This document shows positions 1 through 11,522 of a stretch of 64,000 bases of DNA, one piece after another; position 1 is the first letter of the stretch, and every line of letters starts with the position of its first letter. The stretch comes from Silene conica (lineage: Eukaryota; Streptophyta; Magnoliopsida; Caryophyllales; Caryophyllaceae): assembly GCA_029255685.2 (NCBI GenBank), contig CM055314.2:4482399-4546398 (forward strand), written 5' to 3'. Made by a program: the position numbers and the translations under genes. The notes under the pieces are model-generated. The model saw only the letters and a program-made list of their open reading frames with translations. It did no database searches and was not told the DNA's origin.

Positions 1-207
1 CTAGGCTCTAAATACAAGGATTCCTGATAATTCAGAGTTCAAAATTAAGCATAACTCTCCTAATATTCTTCTCATCTATTTATAAGCTAATGCCTTGAGG
101 AGCAAGCATTGCATTTTAGGAAAACAATAAACTTAGGAAGAAGACAAAATAACAGCTAGTAATTGGCTAAGGATCCAACGTTCATTTGAGGATTGCAGCA
201 TTCATCC

Positions 208-432
208 CATGTGCACTGATGAGCTGTCCTTTGGTGAGCTGTCAGGAATCTTGTGCCCATGTTTATCCGATGATTTCTTCCCTGGTATACCCCCTGGTGT
301 GGCAGTGCCTTTTCCTGACTCAGGTGCTTCAGACATTCCCTTAGCATTGACAACAGACAGTCCTATAGCATTGACAGTATCGGGTGCATTTATAGTATCA
401 GCTGTATCACTAACAACTACTGTATCAATTAC
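208..432 (-). CDS. Possible terminal exon of an unrecognised gene
   Basis: A minus-strand frame ending TGA at 208-210 is open to about 430. Read from there it gives VVVSDTADTINAPDTVNAIG, GMSEAPESGKGTATPGG, IPGKKSSDKHGHKIPDSS and VHMG, with low-complexity Ser/Asp/Thr composition. The codons look gene-like rather than random AT-rich DNA. A possible acceptor (GATACAG) lies near 423. No upstream exon could be joined. It may equally be a transposon or gene relic. Confidence 0.3.
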
Positions 433-722
433 GCAAGTTTAAAACGAATCAAATATAATTCTACAGTGTATAATACAAAAAAATAAGATAAAATAACAAT
501 ATGGTGGAAAAATATACTCAACATTTGTCTATAAAAATAAGTGAAATGATATTTAACTCGTTTTATTGTTATCAGGCTTGCCTATATTGAGCCAGACTAA
601 CCGTGGATTTAGTACACACATTATTTATTCCAGCTGGTTCATTCAAATCACGTGACAGGAACTTGCCTCCGTTTGTGAGGGTAACCTCAGGAAAGGACAT
701 AAATACCCTTAAAATGAAGGGA

Positions 723-812
723 AAGGAGTTAATATGAAATGATGTTGTTTTATTAGCTGTGTTTGTAAAGGAGTTAATATGAAATGATGTTGTTTTATTA
801 GCTGTGTTTGTA
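723..812. repeat. Two-unit tandem duplication of 45 bp
   Basis: The unit AAGGAGTTAATATGAAATGA through TAGCTGTGTTTGTA occurs twice without spacer and with no difference seen. Confidence 0.9.
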
Positions 813-1077
813 GTCGTTAATACTTAAGCAAAGGCTGCTGATTATGTATTGAATATGAAGTGTCGCTGTTGATGAAGAGAGCCGTTATGGGCTTCATCGC
901 TTCTGAGTTCTTCCCATCAATTCAAATACTCGCCCATCTCTTTACAAAACAAAGAAAAGACACTTATCTCTGGACCATTTCTGTTCTACACACTACTTTT
1001 GGACTTCAGTTTGGTCATTCAATCTACTACTTTACTTCGTACTTCACTTAATCTTTCTTAAATAAAATCAGCAGGTA

Positions 1078-1254
1078 TTGTTTGTGACGGGCTAATTCCG
1101 TCATAAGCTTGTGATCTCTCATAAAAAGCTAAGGGGATAAGGTGAAGCACCCTTCATGTGCTTTCTCATTCACCTCTCATGGTATTTTGAGAGGGGAAAC
1201 GGTATCCGTCACAAACTTGTGACGGATACCGCCGTTACAAATGAGAATTTGCGT
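1078..1254. mobile_element. GACGG-type palindromic MITE
   Basis: Left end TTGTTTGTGACGGGCTAATT, right end TGACGGATACCGCCGTTACA followed by AATGAGAATTTG. Internal CTTGTGA copies are arranged as inverted repeats. Confidence 0.6.
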
Positions 1255-1289
1255 AAATAAATATATTAGGTATGGAAAATAAAATCGAT

Positions 1290-1760
1290 AGATAAAACAA
1301 ACTAGACTCCACCCGTTCGGCTCCTCAAAATAGACGAGTACCAAACCAAAGTAAGTAGTGCTTTGACAACCTGATTGACTTACTAACTCGAGTCTATCTT
1401 ACAGTAATATTATTAGTAAAACTCTTTAAAAGACTTAAACTCTGTTAATCCAATTTTTCACTAACTTTTATTATTTCTTTATTATTCAGACTCATCCAAA
1501 ATTCTATACATTATCCGTCAGACTCAGCTCAGACTATACTTTTTCCCTTTTACTTTTTCTTGTTTACATACTTATTAATTTACTTCTAGTGGTGTCAAGA
1601 CCCATCAAAATCTTACGGAGAGTCTTGGGATTTCAAGACTTGACTTAAGACTTCCTCAAATCTCGAGTAGATTAGTGGTAAAATTGGGAGAGTCTTGTCT
1701 TAAGACTTAACAAAGGTTTAGCTTAAAACCGCCTATAATCTTACCCTTATATGAATTTAA
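1290..1760. repeat. Dispersed repeat, copy 1
   Basis: The segment has CAAAATTCTATACATTATCC, GACTATACTTTTTCCC and TTGTCTTAAGACTTAACAAA, ending CCTATAATCTTACCC. The same landmarks, in the same order, occur at 58590-58960. Family unknown. Confidence 0.55.
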
Positions 1761-2454
1761 CAAATAGTATATTATTCTTTTAATTTTCAACAAATATGTT
1801 TTCGCCTACTTTACCTGTTCTTTCCTCTTTCCTTGTTCGTTGATAATCCAAATTTATTTTCTTAATTTTTGTGTAAAAAGAGAGGAGAATAACAGGCAGA
1901 ATATGAGGGAGTATTAATTTTTAGACATACACACTGATTTCAATAAGTGGATTATACCACCAGAGGTATACAATATTTTGTACATATTTTGAGCTTTTGA
2001 ATAGAAAATTCGAGCTTTATTAGAAAGAATATGAGCTATATGGTAAAATTTATGAACTACTTGAGAAAGTATTGAGAATAAAAAATTATTATAGAACTAA
2101 AACACAATACATATAAGTTGAAGTATATTTTAATTTTAATATCAAAAAACTAAGATATAACTCAAAATAGTTTAAAAGCTCAACAAATATACACATAAGC
2201 TCAATAAAATACAACATGGTTGTACGATGCCATTATACATCTGGTTGTATAATCCTTTTTGTGCACTGATTTTGTAGTAGTAATAAGTAGTAACAACTAA
2301 CGCGTAATCATCCGATATCTTCTTTTTTTCACAAATTATAATGAGACGATTTAATGTCATGAGTTAGTTCCTTTTTATATAAAAAAGTTTATTCTAACGA
2401 ATAAGTTGATATCTTACAAAATAAAATCGTTTCACGGTGTAAACCGCCAAAAAA

Positions 2455-2632
2455 CTAACACGTATCAATCCGTCTTGCTTGTGACGGTCGCAAACTTGTG
2501 ACCTCTCGCCTTCTTTTCCATTTGCCCTCCTATTTGCCTCTCGCAATTGTCTTTTTATCTTGCGTCACAAATTTGTGACAGATTTTGTCCATCACACATT
2601 TGTAACGGATTTTATCCTCATAGATGAGAATT
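2455..2632. mobile_element. GACGG-type palindromic MITE (diverged)
   Basis: CCGTCTTGCTTGTGACGG at the left and CACACATTTGTAACGGATTT near the right, ending in GATGAGAATTA. Confidence 0.5.
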
Positions 2633-4250
2633 ACCACACGGTTATACCTGAAACCTTGATTCAAGAGGTATCCTGTACCGAAAAAGTGCTTGTCAGCCGA
2701 ACATGTTGGTATATTTAAACGAACCGTCCAGCAACAGGTAACAGTAGCTTAAGCCCAATAAACTAAAAAGGTTAAACAGAGATTAATTAATATTATTCCA
2801 TAAATCTCCAAGATTATCCAATAAAAATCGGGAACTTAAATACCGTCTTCATAAGTCGAACTGCCAAATAGCTGTACATCGGATTCTGTTTCATACAGAC
2901 TACAGAGTACGGAAAATTAATTAATTACATCCCCGACGAGTAAATAATGTTGTTGCTTTAGGAAAACACAGTCTACTTACTAATTATGATAGTACAATTA
3001 GCAAGAAATTAGCTATAGATTACGACCTTGCAAACAAAAAAAAAAACAAAAAAAAAAGCTATAGATTACGAGTTAGATCATGTTCTTTTTTTTAATGGAA
3101 AGGAATTGAGTTGAACTAATCGTAATTTAATGAGGCCTAGTTAAGAATCTTAAGATGTCCTTGGATAAAGTTGAGCTAAATTGAGTTTCAGAATTTTGTA
3201 CTACATTTAACCATAGAATATTTAAAAAATTCCGTTTATTTCAACCAAAATCTCCATCTTACAATAATGAATATACACAAATTTTACAATTAGACGGTCT
3301 CACATCATGAAATCATTTGTTTTTATAATAAGTTTCTTATTTAATACAAATGAATAAACCCGTTGTATGCGTGAGACCGTCTCACACAAAAGTTACTGAA
3401 GAATATATACGCATAAAGTATTGAAGTGGTACAAGAATTAGAAGTAATTGGCATGTTCATGAATCTTGTAAAGAGGCATATCGGAATGGGGAGCAAAAGT
3501 ATGGGAATGGCGCCCATATCACCCACATACATTGTACTCGCAAGCTACGGAGTATTACTCTCGTTATCCACTCAAGTACTCAACCAAATGGAGTAGACCA
3601 TACAAGTTACGCACTGTCCCAAACATGGTCACATCCTCCATTCTTAAATCCTCGTATGGAGGACTCCCTAAATCCTCAAATACGTAAGACAAATTTTCAT
3701 TGAATACGGACACTATCCGTCACAAACTGAAAACGGATATGGTCTCTCACACAACATGCAAGTCACCTAACCTATAAAAATGCTCTATTTTCCTCCGGCG
3801 GTCTTCACACTTGCATTGTTGTGAGAGGATACTATCCATCTTCAACAACACCCATTCAATTTGTAATCAAAGATCATATGTGGTCCCTCATATCCTAAAA
3901 CCTTGATGGAATATTAAAATTGAGGTTGTCCTATATTATCGGAGAAATACAGATCGTACTAATTTATAATGAAATGAGTTAATCCTTCGATTGTCAATTG
4001 ATTTTAAGATGGAACATCCATTATATTGTTAGATGACCCGTCTTCTCCGTTTGGGTGTGACCCAAGCATATTCTAACAAACCTTCATTAAGATTTCATAA
4101 ATTAATCTACGCAGTTTGACGCTTAAAAAGAAGAGTCTTTAAGTTACAAGGTATTGTAGTTTATGATTGGAGGAATGGTGAGTGACATGGCTTAAAAACC
4201 TTCGTTGCTTAGAAAAAATATGTGGAAAGACAAACTACAAGAATTGTAGC

Positions 4251-4898
4251 TAGGGATGGCAAAGGGTGGGTCTGGGTAGGGTTCGGCAAGACCCGACTCG
4301 AAGTAAAAAACCTTAGACCCATACCCGACCCAGACCCTAAAGGGTCTGAAATTAATGAACCCATACCCGACCCTAATGGGTCTGGGTTCGGGTAGGGTCT
4401 ACCCTAGGGTCCAATTTTTCTTAACGCGTCATTCAATAAAATGTACCAAAGTTCGAATTAAATTACAAAGTTTTGATTAAAGTATTACAAAGTCTTGGTT
4501 ATTTGGATCATTACCCGTACCCGACCCTAAATTATATCATTTACCGTACCCAAACTCATCATTTTCATCAATTTCCTCGTTATTCTTAATGGTTATTTGG
4601 ATATTGCGTATAGTATATTAATGATAACTAATAAGGATCATCTGTTTGTGTGTATTATTTGGGTTATTGACGTTCGTGCGTGTGTTTTCTCTTTTTTTTT
4701 TTTTTTTTAAATAAATATAAGGGTCTAAGGGTCGGGTAGGGTCCCAAGACCAAGACCCGGACCCGGACCCAAAGTTTTTATAGAAGACCCGTACCCGACC
4801 CATACCCGAGTGGGTCTCAAAAATCCAGACCCATACCCGACCCGTTAGGATCCGACCCTAAGGATTTGGGTTGGGTACCCGACTCACTGGCATCCCTA
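4251..4898. mobile_element. hAT-type non-autonomous element with GGGTCTGGGT repeats
   Basis: The ends TAGGGATGGCAA and TGGCATCCCTA are inverted repeats, and the 8-bp duplication ATTGTAGC is perfect (4243-4250, 4899-4906). Both subterminal zones are filled with GACCC(A/G)(G/T)ACCC-type repeats. No coding capacity; ORFs here are repeat read-through. Confidence 0.87.
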
Positions 4899-5293
4899 AT
4901 TGTAGCTTATCATACAAAAATTGCTTTAACATAAAATTTGAGTTCTACTTCAATTTATATGAACTCCTTTATTTTTAACCGTTAGAACATGATGTTTTTT
5001 ATGCTCTATACTGAAGGCAACAAGGTAATTTCGCGTCTATAACGCTGTTTAAACACTTTCACTTAAAAAATACAAATATCACGTAAAAATATAATAATAC
5101 TATAACTTTTATGTGTTTCTACATTTTTATAAATCACTTTTATGTCGTGTACCCTTCAAAATTTCTAATAGAATTTTACAACAATTTATGTAATTGAGTT
5201 TTTTGCAAATTGCACAAATCAGCTCCAAATAATAAATTTTTCATAGACAATCAATCTAATTTTCTTACCTTATTAAAAAAGCCATAAATAGTA

Positions 5294-5549
5294 CTTCCTC
5301 TATTCCAATCAATTCTATACATTTGCTTTATACACGTTTGCCAATACCCGTTTTCTTTTGTTAATATCTTTAGTTACATATGGATAAAAATTATAAAACT
5401 TTGATATTCACAATGTACTCGGTAAATTTAAATAAGATCTCACATGAATATATTTTATGTTATATATTAGAAGTTGTGTCGAATATTCACTCGATTTATG
5501 AATAGTTTTCAAAAAGTGATATGTATAGAATTGATTGGAACGGATGAAG
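5294..5549. mobile_element. Stowaway-like MITE (diverged ends)
   Basis: CTTCCTCTATTCCAATCAAT and (reverse) CTTCATCCGTTCCAATCAAT form inverted repeats continuing into TCTATACAT/ATGTATAGA. TA flanks both ends. Confidence 0.75.
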
Positions 5550-5617
5550 TATATGAGAAAGCACAAGAGGGTTTAGGGTCGAGAAAAAAAGGACATGGGA
5601 GTTGGGACACCCTCTAG

Positions 5618-6529
5618 TAGGGATGTCAATGGGATGGGGCGGGGCGGGTGCGGAGGGGGTCAACCCGCGCCCACCCCGCGAACTTTTAATGCGCACCCGC
5701 AACCGCCCCGCGACCCGCGGCGGATTGAACTATTCAAAACCATCCCCGCCCCGCGGGGACCCGTTGACCCGCCTATCTCCTCAAGAAATGTAAATCGTAA
5801 ATCTAAAATATACTTGTCGTATTACTTATACAAATAAGTTTTTGCAAAATGCCTTAACATTCAATTAACTAGAGTCCGTGGAGCAATAAAACGGTTTTAC
5901 ATACAAATTTACCACCAAAAGCATGCACAAACAGCAGCCCAAAGCCCAAATTCTGACAGAGTACTAGAAGAGTAAACAAACCTACACAACAAATACTCTT
6001 CAATTCTTCATCTTTAGTTCTCCAGCTCCGTTTGTTTTATCAGTTTGAGAACATGGAGATTTGGGGGTAGTTATTGAATAACCTGAATGTAGTGATAACG
6101 ATTTACGAATGATTATTGTTTATTGTCTTATTGGACTGGGGAAGTGGGTAGTCTGGGTAGTGGGTAGTCTGAGTTTGTTGGTTATTTTACTTATTTACTT
6201 GTTTGGGCTTGTGGAAGTGGGTAGTTGGGTAGGATAGATTTAATTTATTAAAAGTTTTTTTTATTATTTGAAATTATATTTATTTTATCTTATTATTCTT
6301 ATATATTACTATTAGATATTATTATTTATCAGGTGGGTATAGGCGGGGCGGGGACATGTGGGGTGGGTGTGGGGCGGGGTGGGTATGAGGCGGGTCTCAT
6401 GTGAAACCGGCACCCGTCCCGCGACCCGCGACGAATGATGCTTTTGAAATCCATCCCCGCCCCACGACCCGCCCCACACCCACCCCACATGTCCCCGCCC
6501 CGCCAAAACCCGCCCGGTTGACTTCCCTA
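5618..6529. mobile_element. hAT-type non-autonomous element with GGGGCGGG repeats
   Basis: The ends TAGGGATGTCAA and TTGACTTCCCTA are inverted repeats. The 8-bp duplication is CCCTCTAG (5610-5617) and CCCTTTAG (6530-6537), one mismatch. Subterminal GGGGCGGGGCGGG/CCCCGCCCCGC tracts occupy both sides of an AT-rich centre. No transposase. Confidence 0.82.
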
Positions 6530-9500
6530 CCCTTTAGGATAGTAAGCCATGCTTTCGAAGTATTGGGCTTCCAAACTGCACGAATAAAGTCAGCCCAAGT
6601 TGTAGTACTTGGCTCTTTCCATATGCAGGGATGAAAATTATGGTACAGACCGAACTAAAACCGAAGGACCTGAAGCGAAAAAAAGGCGACCCAAACTCAA
6701 TTTCTTAAATCACACGTTCGATCTACTATTTAAATACCATTATCCTTATTCACTATTGAAAAACCGAAATTCGATCTAATTGTTGTGAAACAAAGACAAG
6801 AGAGAATTATAGAGAGAAAGTAAGAGAGACAAAAGTAGGTTCTCATTCCATTATAAGGGTATATATACATATACAATGAGGTAGAGTTTCCATAAGATAA
6901 ATCAATCTAAGATATTATAAGATATGGACATCCATATAATATTATATTATAATATTTCATAACACTCCCCCTTGGATGTCCATCACTGAAGAAGATGCCT
7001 CATTAAAAACCTTCCTAGAAAAACCTCGTGGGAAAAAACTAGTAAAGGAAAAGAGTACACTAATCTTCAAACACGCATAGCAAAACTGCCTCGTTAAAAC
7101 CTTTCCATGGAAAACCCAGTGGGACAAAACCATAGCTAAGGAAAAAGAGTACAGCGCGTGTTGCTCACCCTGATGATGACATAGCTTGATAAATCTTGAA
7201 ATGATCCATACTTTGATATAACTTCTCGATCGTTGAAGTAATACCCATTGTAATTAATAGACTTGAATCTTCGATCAATAGAAATCCATGGTAGTTTCGA
7301 TATCACATTTCTTTGATAACTCACACTCTGGATATAATCATTTCATAACAAATCTTGGATCTTCATTTCAATTGATACTTCCACAAAAATGATTCTTCTC
7401 CACAAAAACGACATGACATTATATGTCGAAAATAACTGTCATCTCAACAATAATGACGATCATGACTATAGCGTAATAATGCGCTTATATTGCTACCTCG
7501 TTAAAAACCTTGCCAGGAAAAACCCGTTGGGACAAAAAACCTAGTTGAAGGGAAAAAGAGTGTAGCCATCATTCCTTAATTCCTTGTATTAAGGAAAATC
7601 AACGCGATAATTATTGAATAAATCATCCAATACCTTTGAGCTATTTTCTTTGCTAAAACATATATTTATTGATTGACATCTTCATTGTAGATTTTGACTA
7701 CAATATTTTCCAACTGTTATGGTACTTCTGAACCATAAACTAATTTCAAATGTTTAGCATGAAGCTCATTTAAATTATTATTCTCATATGCTCAAACTTC
7801 AGTTTGACATAATAATAATTTCATTGAATTAACTCTGCATGAGTTTGAAATTTTCCATTTTGGAAATAATCACGATAACCTTTCAATCGTCTCGTAGAGG
7901 TTCATATATAATCCCGAGTTCCCAAAACTCGATTAATAAAACATCACCATTTGATGATCATTTATAAGAGGCACCTATAAGGAGTTGTCCTCGTTGGAGT
8001 ATCTCATAAGATAATATTTCTTCTTTTTTAAACATTCATCAAATAATAACAATATAATAAATCACGTGCATGCATATGATATGTAACCGATTCTATTCAA
8101 CATTCTAAAACAAATAATAATAATGTAAATATTAAAACTAAATGCAATGATGAACTAAATCTCGAAATGCACATGATGATGACTCGATAATGCAAACTGT
8201 ACAATTTTGTTTTCCAAAATTCATAACTTAAATTGACTTTCGGTCAATAAATGGACTTCCGGTCCATGAGCTCATTCATAATCATTGATTATGTGTCGAC
8301 AATAAAATTGGACTTATTTATAAGATCCCCATTATCTAGTCCACTGAACTCCGCGCGCAATTGCATATCGATTCCTTAACCATATCGATATAATTTCAAT
8401 ATCTCGTGATATTCAGTACTGATTCAGTGATATCTGAATATATACGGTACCATTTCTTTTTCTATATAGGCCATCTATTATCATTCAGTTATCTATGTCA
8501 CTTCCGGGACATCCAAACTTCTTTACTTTGTAAGAGTACCAACTGCTCATGCTTGGCATTTTCTTATTACTTAAAATATTTGAACCGATATGACTTTCAC
8601 ACTACCTTTCTTGTGTGTTTGTTGTTCAAACTGGCAAGAATCTAATTTTCGTTACACCAACTTTCTATGACTAATTTATAGATCGCTATACCATATATAT
8701 GGCTATCTGTCTATAATTAAATCATAGATTTCATTGTATGAACATATCACTTTTTTGATAAGATGATCAAAGTGGTATTATTAATACATCTTCATTATTA
8801 AATGAATACCATCATTTTTAATCCATGAACCTCTATGTGATGTATTTCATATTTGAAACAAACCGCTGAACATCATGTCCAGTTGAGGATAATATACTTG
8901 TTTGTTTTTACCAGCTTTTCCTTATCATTCTCCCCCTAAGGTGGTAAAAACCATAACCACCTTAGACCTTAATTTCTCATATCACCGATGAGAATTTATA
9001 TTGGCATTTTTTGTATAATAACCAAATAATGCAGTTGGATTTTAAATGTGCTGAATCACAATGCCTAATTTGGATACTAACGATTTCATATAATAAGCTG
9101 TGATTACCACACAATAACTACTTAGAAAAAATCATTATGTGGCTACAAGCCCATTTATATAATGACAATCCATAAATGAACATTTACGTTCTTTATTACA
9201 CTCCAAGTAGTTGTTAGATCTCAAATATCGAATATACTCAATCTCCGTGTAACGTCTTGCTTTTAATAAATTTACACAAAAGAGTTTCAGCACTTATATT
9301 TTCCTTAGGATAAACTTCAGGTTTATCGAAACGGGTAAAATAAGAACCCGGATGGCCTTAATATGTCACATCTGAATTATTTCATGTCAACTTTCTAAGT
9401 TGCCCACAATTAATTCACGACAAACTTTAATAAGAATCAGCCGTGTCTCAATAATTTTACTTATTGAACGCCACTCCAAGTTGACTATATTTCTCATGCT

Positions 9501-9869
9501 AAATTTGTAGTCAGCAATACTTTATTCAACCTGATAATTGATGTGACAAATGACATAAGAAGTGTCCCATATATGTAGGCAAGACTCATCAATATTCTCA
9601 TAAGAAATATATTCCTCTTTGAGTTTTCTCAAATGACCAATAATTATAATCGTCAACATGTACAATGATGACATACTCATGTTTATCACATCCTTTTAAT
9701 GTGTCGTATAACATGATAATTATATATGTAAATTGATCCCAATTTAACTTACAAATCAATTATTCTCTTAACCACAAAGGTTCCAACAACTTAAAAATTA
9801 GTTGTATTTTTTTTTTTTTTTTTTCGACAATTTACCTCATAATACCTTATGAGCGTCACATTAACCCCT

Positions 9870-10014
9870 TTCTTTCAAGAGTATAGTAAATATCCATTTT
9901 TGATAGGAACATAAGTGTTTCAAGATAAACACACCACATCCTCTTTCTTTCAAGAGTATAATAAATATCCACTTTTGATAGGAATATAAGTGTTTCAAAA
10001 TAAAAACACCACGT
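9870..10014. repeat. Two-unit tandem repeat, about 80 bp
   Basis: CTTTCAAGAGTATAGTAAAT and CTTTCAAGAGTATAATAAAT each begin a unit. Both continue with TTTTGATAGGAA, ATAAGTGTTTCAA and ACACCAC. The units lie in the interior of the Copia element. Confidence 0.75.
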
Positions 10015-10484
10015 CCTTATATATAAGGACTATCGTTGACATAATTTACTCCCAATAAAATAATAATTTCACTCAAAACATTTTTTTTTTCACGATATTG
10101 TGTCTTCAAGACTACATTATATGAGTGAAATGAAAAGTATATTGCATCATTGCAAAATCCCATATGCCATAATTTATGAGATTTTTGACATTCATGAATA
10201 AATCCCGACTTTATTTTTGTTTTAATACATAAAATGTATTACCGTATACAAAAATAAATTGCAAACACTGTGAACTTCAGGCCACAGTTTTAATACTTGT
10301 AAACATTATGAACTTCCGGTCATAATTCGAGCCATAATTTCATTATTTGCAAACGCTATGAACTTCAGGCCATAGTGTGAATGTCAAAATTTCAACCCAT
10401 AATAATTTATCCTTTATCGTATCAAATTTCGAGCATATATGAGTCTGACCTGACTTTTATAAGATATTCACTTTCATGAGATAC

Positions 10485-10640
10485 TTTCATGCCATGTTCA
10501 TTATGCTTATCATTATGCCATGTTCTCGATCTCTGTTACCGGCAGAGTCTTTTATGAGATGTCACATTCACTTTAGGCTTATCATTATGTCATGCTCTCG
10601 ATCTCTGGCACCGGCAGAGTCTTTTATGGAATGTCACATT
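10485..10640. repeat. Two-unit tandem repeat, about 75 bp
   Basis: CTTATCATTATGCCATG and CTTATCATTATGTCATG each precede CTCGATCTCTG, ACCGGCAGAGTCTTTTATG and TGTCACATTCACTT. It sits in the same noncoding LTR-element interior and makes a spurious short ORF. Confidence 0.75.
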
Positions 10641-10875
10641 CACTTCCAGGAATGGGTCTAATTTCAAATCTCATTATACTGTTCAACTTCAGGTTAACAA
10701 AAATCAATTCAGAAATAATTTCCCTTGAATAAAAACTGTGTTTATTCGTTTAAAACTCAAATGCGTATCAAAAATCGCAGCTGTGAACTTCTGGCCACAA
10801 GCTTTTACATGTCGACTTTTAGCCACTTACCTTATACAATTTAAACTTATTGTATTCATGAGATAGTGTTAAATT

Positions 10876-11410
10876 CACACCCCTTTAAAACTTTGAACTT
10901 CGGGTCAAAGTCGCAATATAAACACATTTGCCTGTTTTATGAAATAAATTCATAATTTTTTTTTTTTTGGAACTTTAGACCCAAAATAATATGATATGTC
11001 CTTTTACTACAATATATTGTATTGATGTGACGGTGTGAAATTTACACCCTTAAACTTTGAACTTCATGTCAAAGTCATAATATAAACATATCTCCCTTAT
11101 GAGACGGTGTGTAATTTACATCCCTTAAAACTCATGTCAAAGTCATAATATAAACATATCTCCCTTGTGCCCTTAAAACTTTGAACTTCAGGTCAAAGTC
11201 ATAATATAAACATATCTCCCTTATGAGACGGTGTTAAATTTACACCCCTTAAAACTTTGAACTTCAGGTCAAAGTCATAATATAAACATATCTCCCTTAT
11301 GAGACGGTGTTAAATTTACATCCCTTCAAAGTCATAATATAAACATATCTCCCTTATGAGACAGTGTTAAATTTACGCCCAAACTTTGAACTTTAGGTCA
11401 AAGTCATAAT
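10876..11410. repeat. Tandem repeat, units of about 75 bp
   Basis: The unit contains TTTGAACTTCAGGTCAAAG, then TCATAATATAAACATATCTC and CCTTATGAGACGGTGTTAAA. At least five full or shortened units follow one another. Lone GAACTTC(A/C)GG(T/C)CA motifs also occur upstream at 8235-10800, so the array probably grew from a motif of the LTR element interior. Confidence 0.8.
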
Positions 11411-11522
11411 ATGGTCATAGACCCAAAATTATATTATATGTCATTTTTCAAAAGATGTTTCCCTATGAAACTTAGTTCCAAAATAATATTTCTTCATCAT
11501 AGATTTCTCAAATAGGCATAAT

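Larger units (their letters stand above)
813..4250. other. Intergenic DNA with MITE fragments
   Basis: Apart from the MITEs and dispersed repeat listed, AT-rich sequence without supportable ORFs. A further GACGG-type copy is likely at about 3690-3860 (GACACTATCCGTCACAAACT). Stowaway-like ends appear singly near 1905 (GAGGGAGTATTA). Confidence 0.5.

Noticed and set aside
5595..6634. Several Pro/Gly/Arg-rich ORFs
   Set aside because: They are read-through of GGGGCGGG repeats at both ends of a hAT-type element; both strands are open because of composition.
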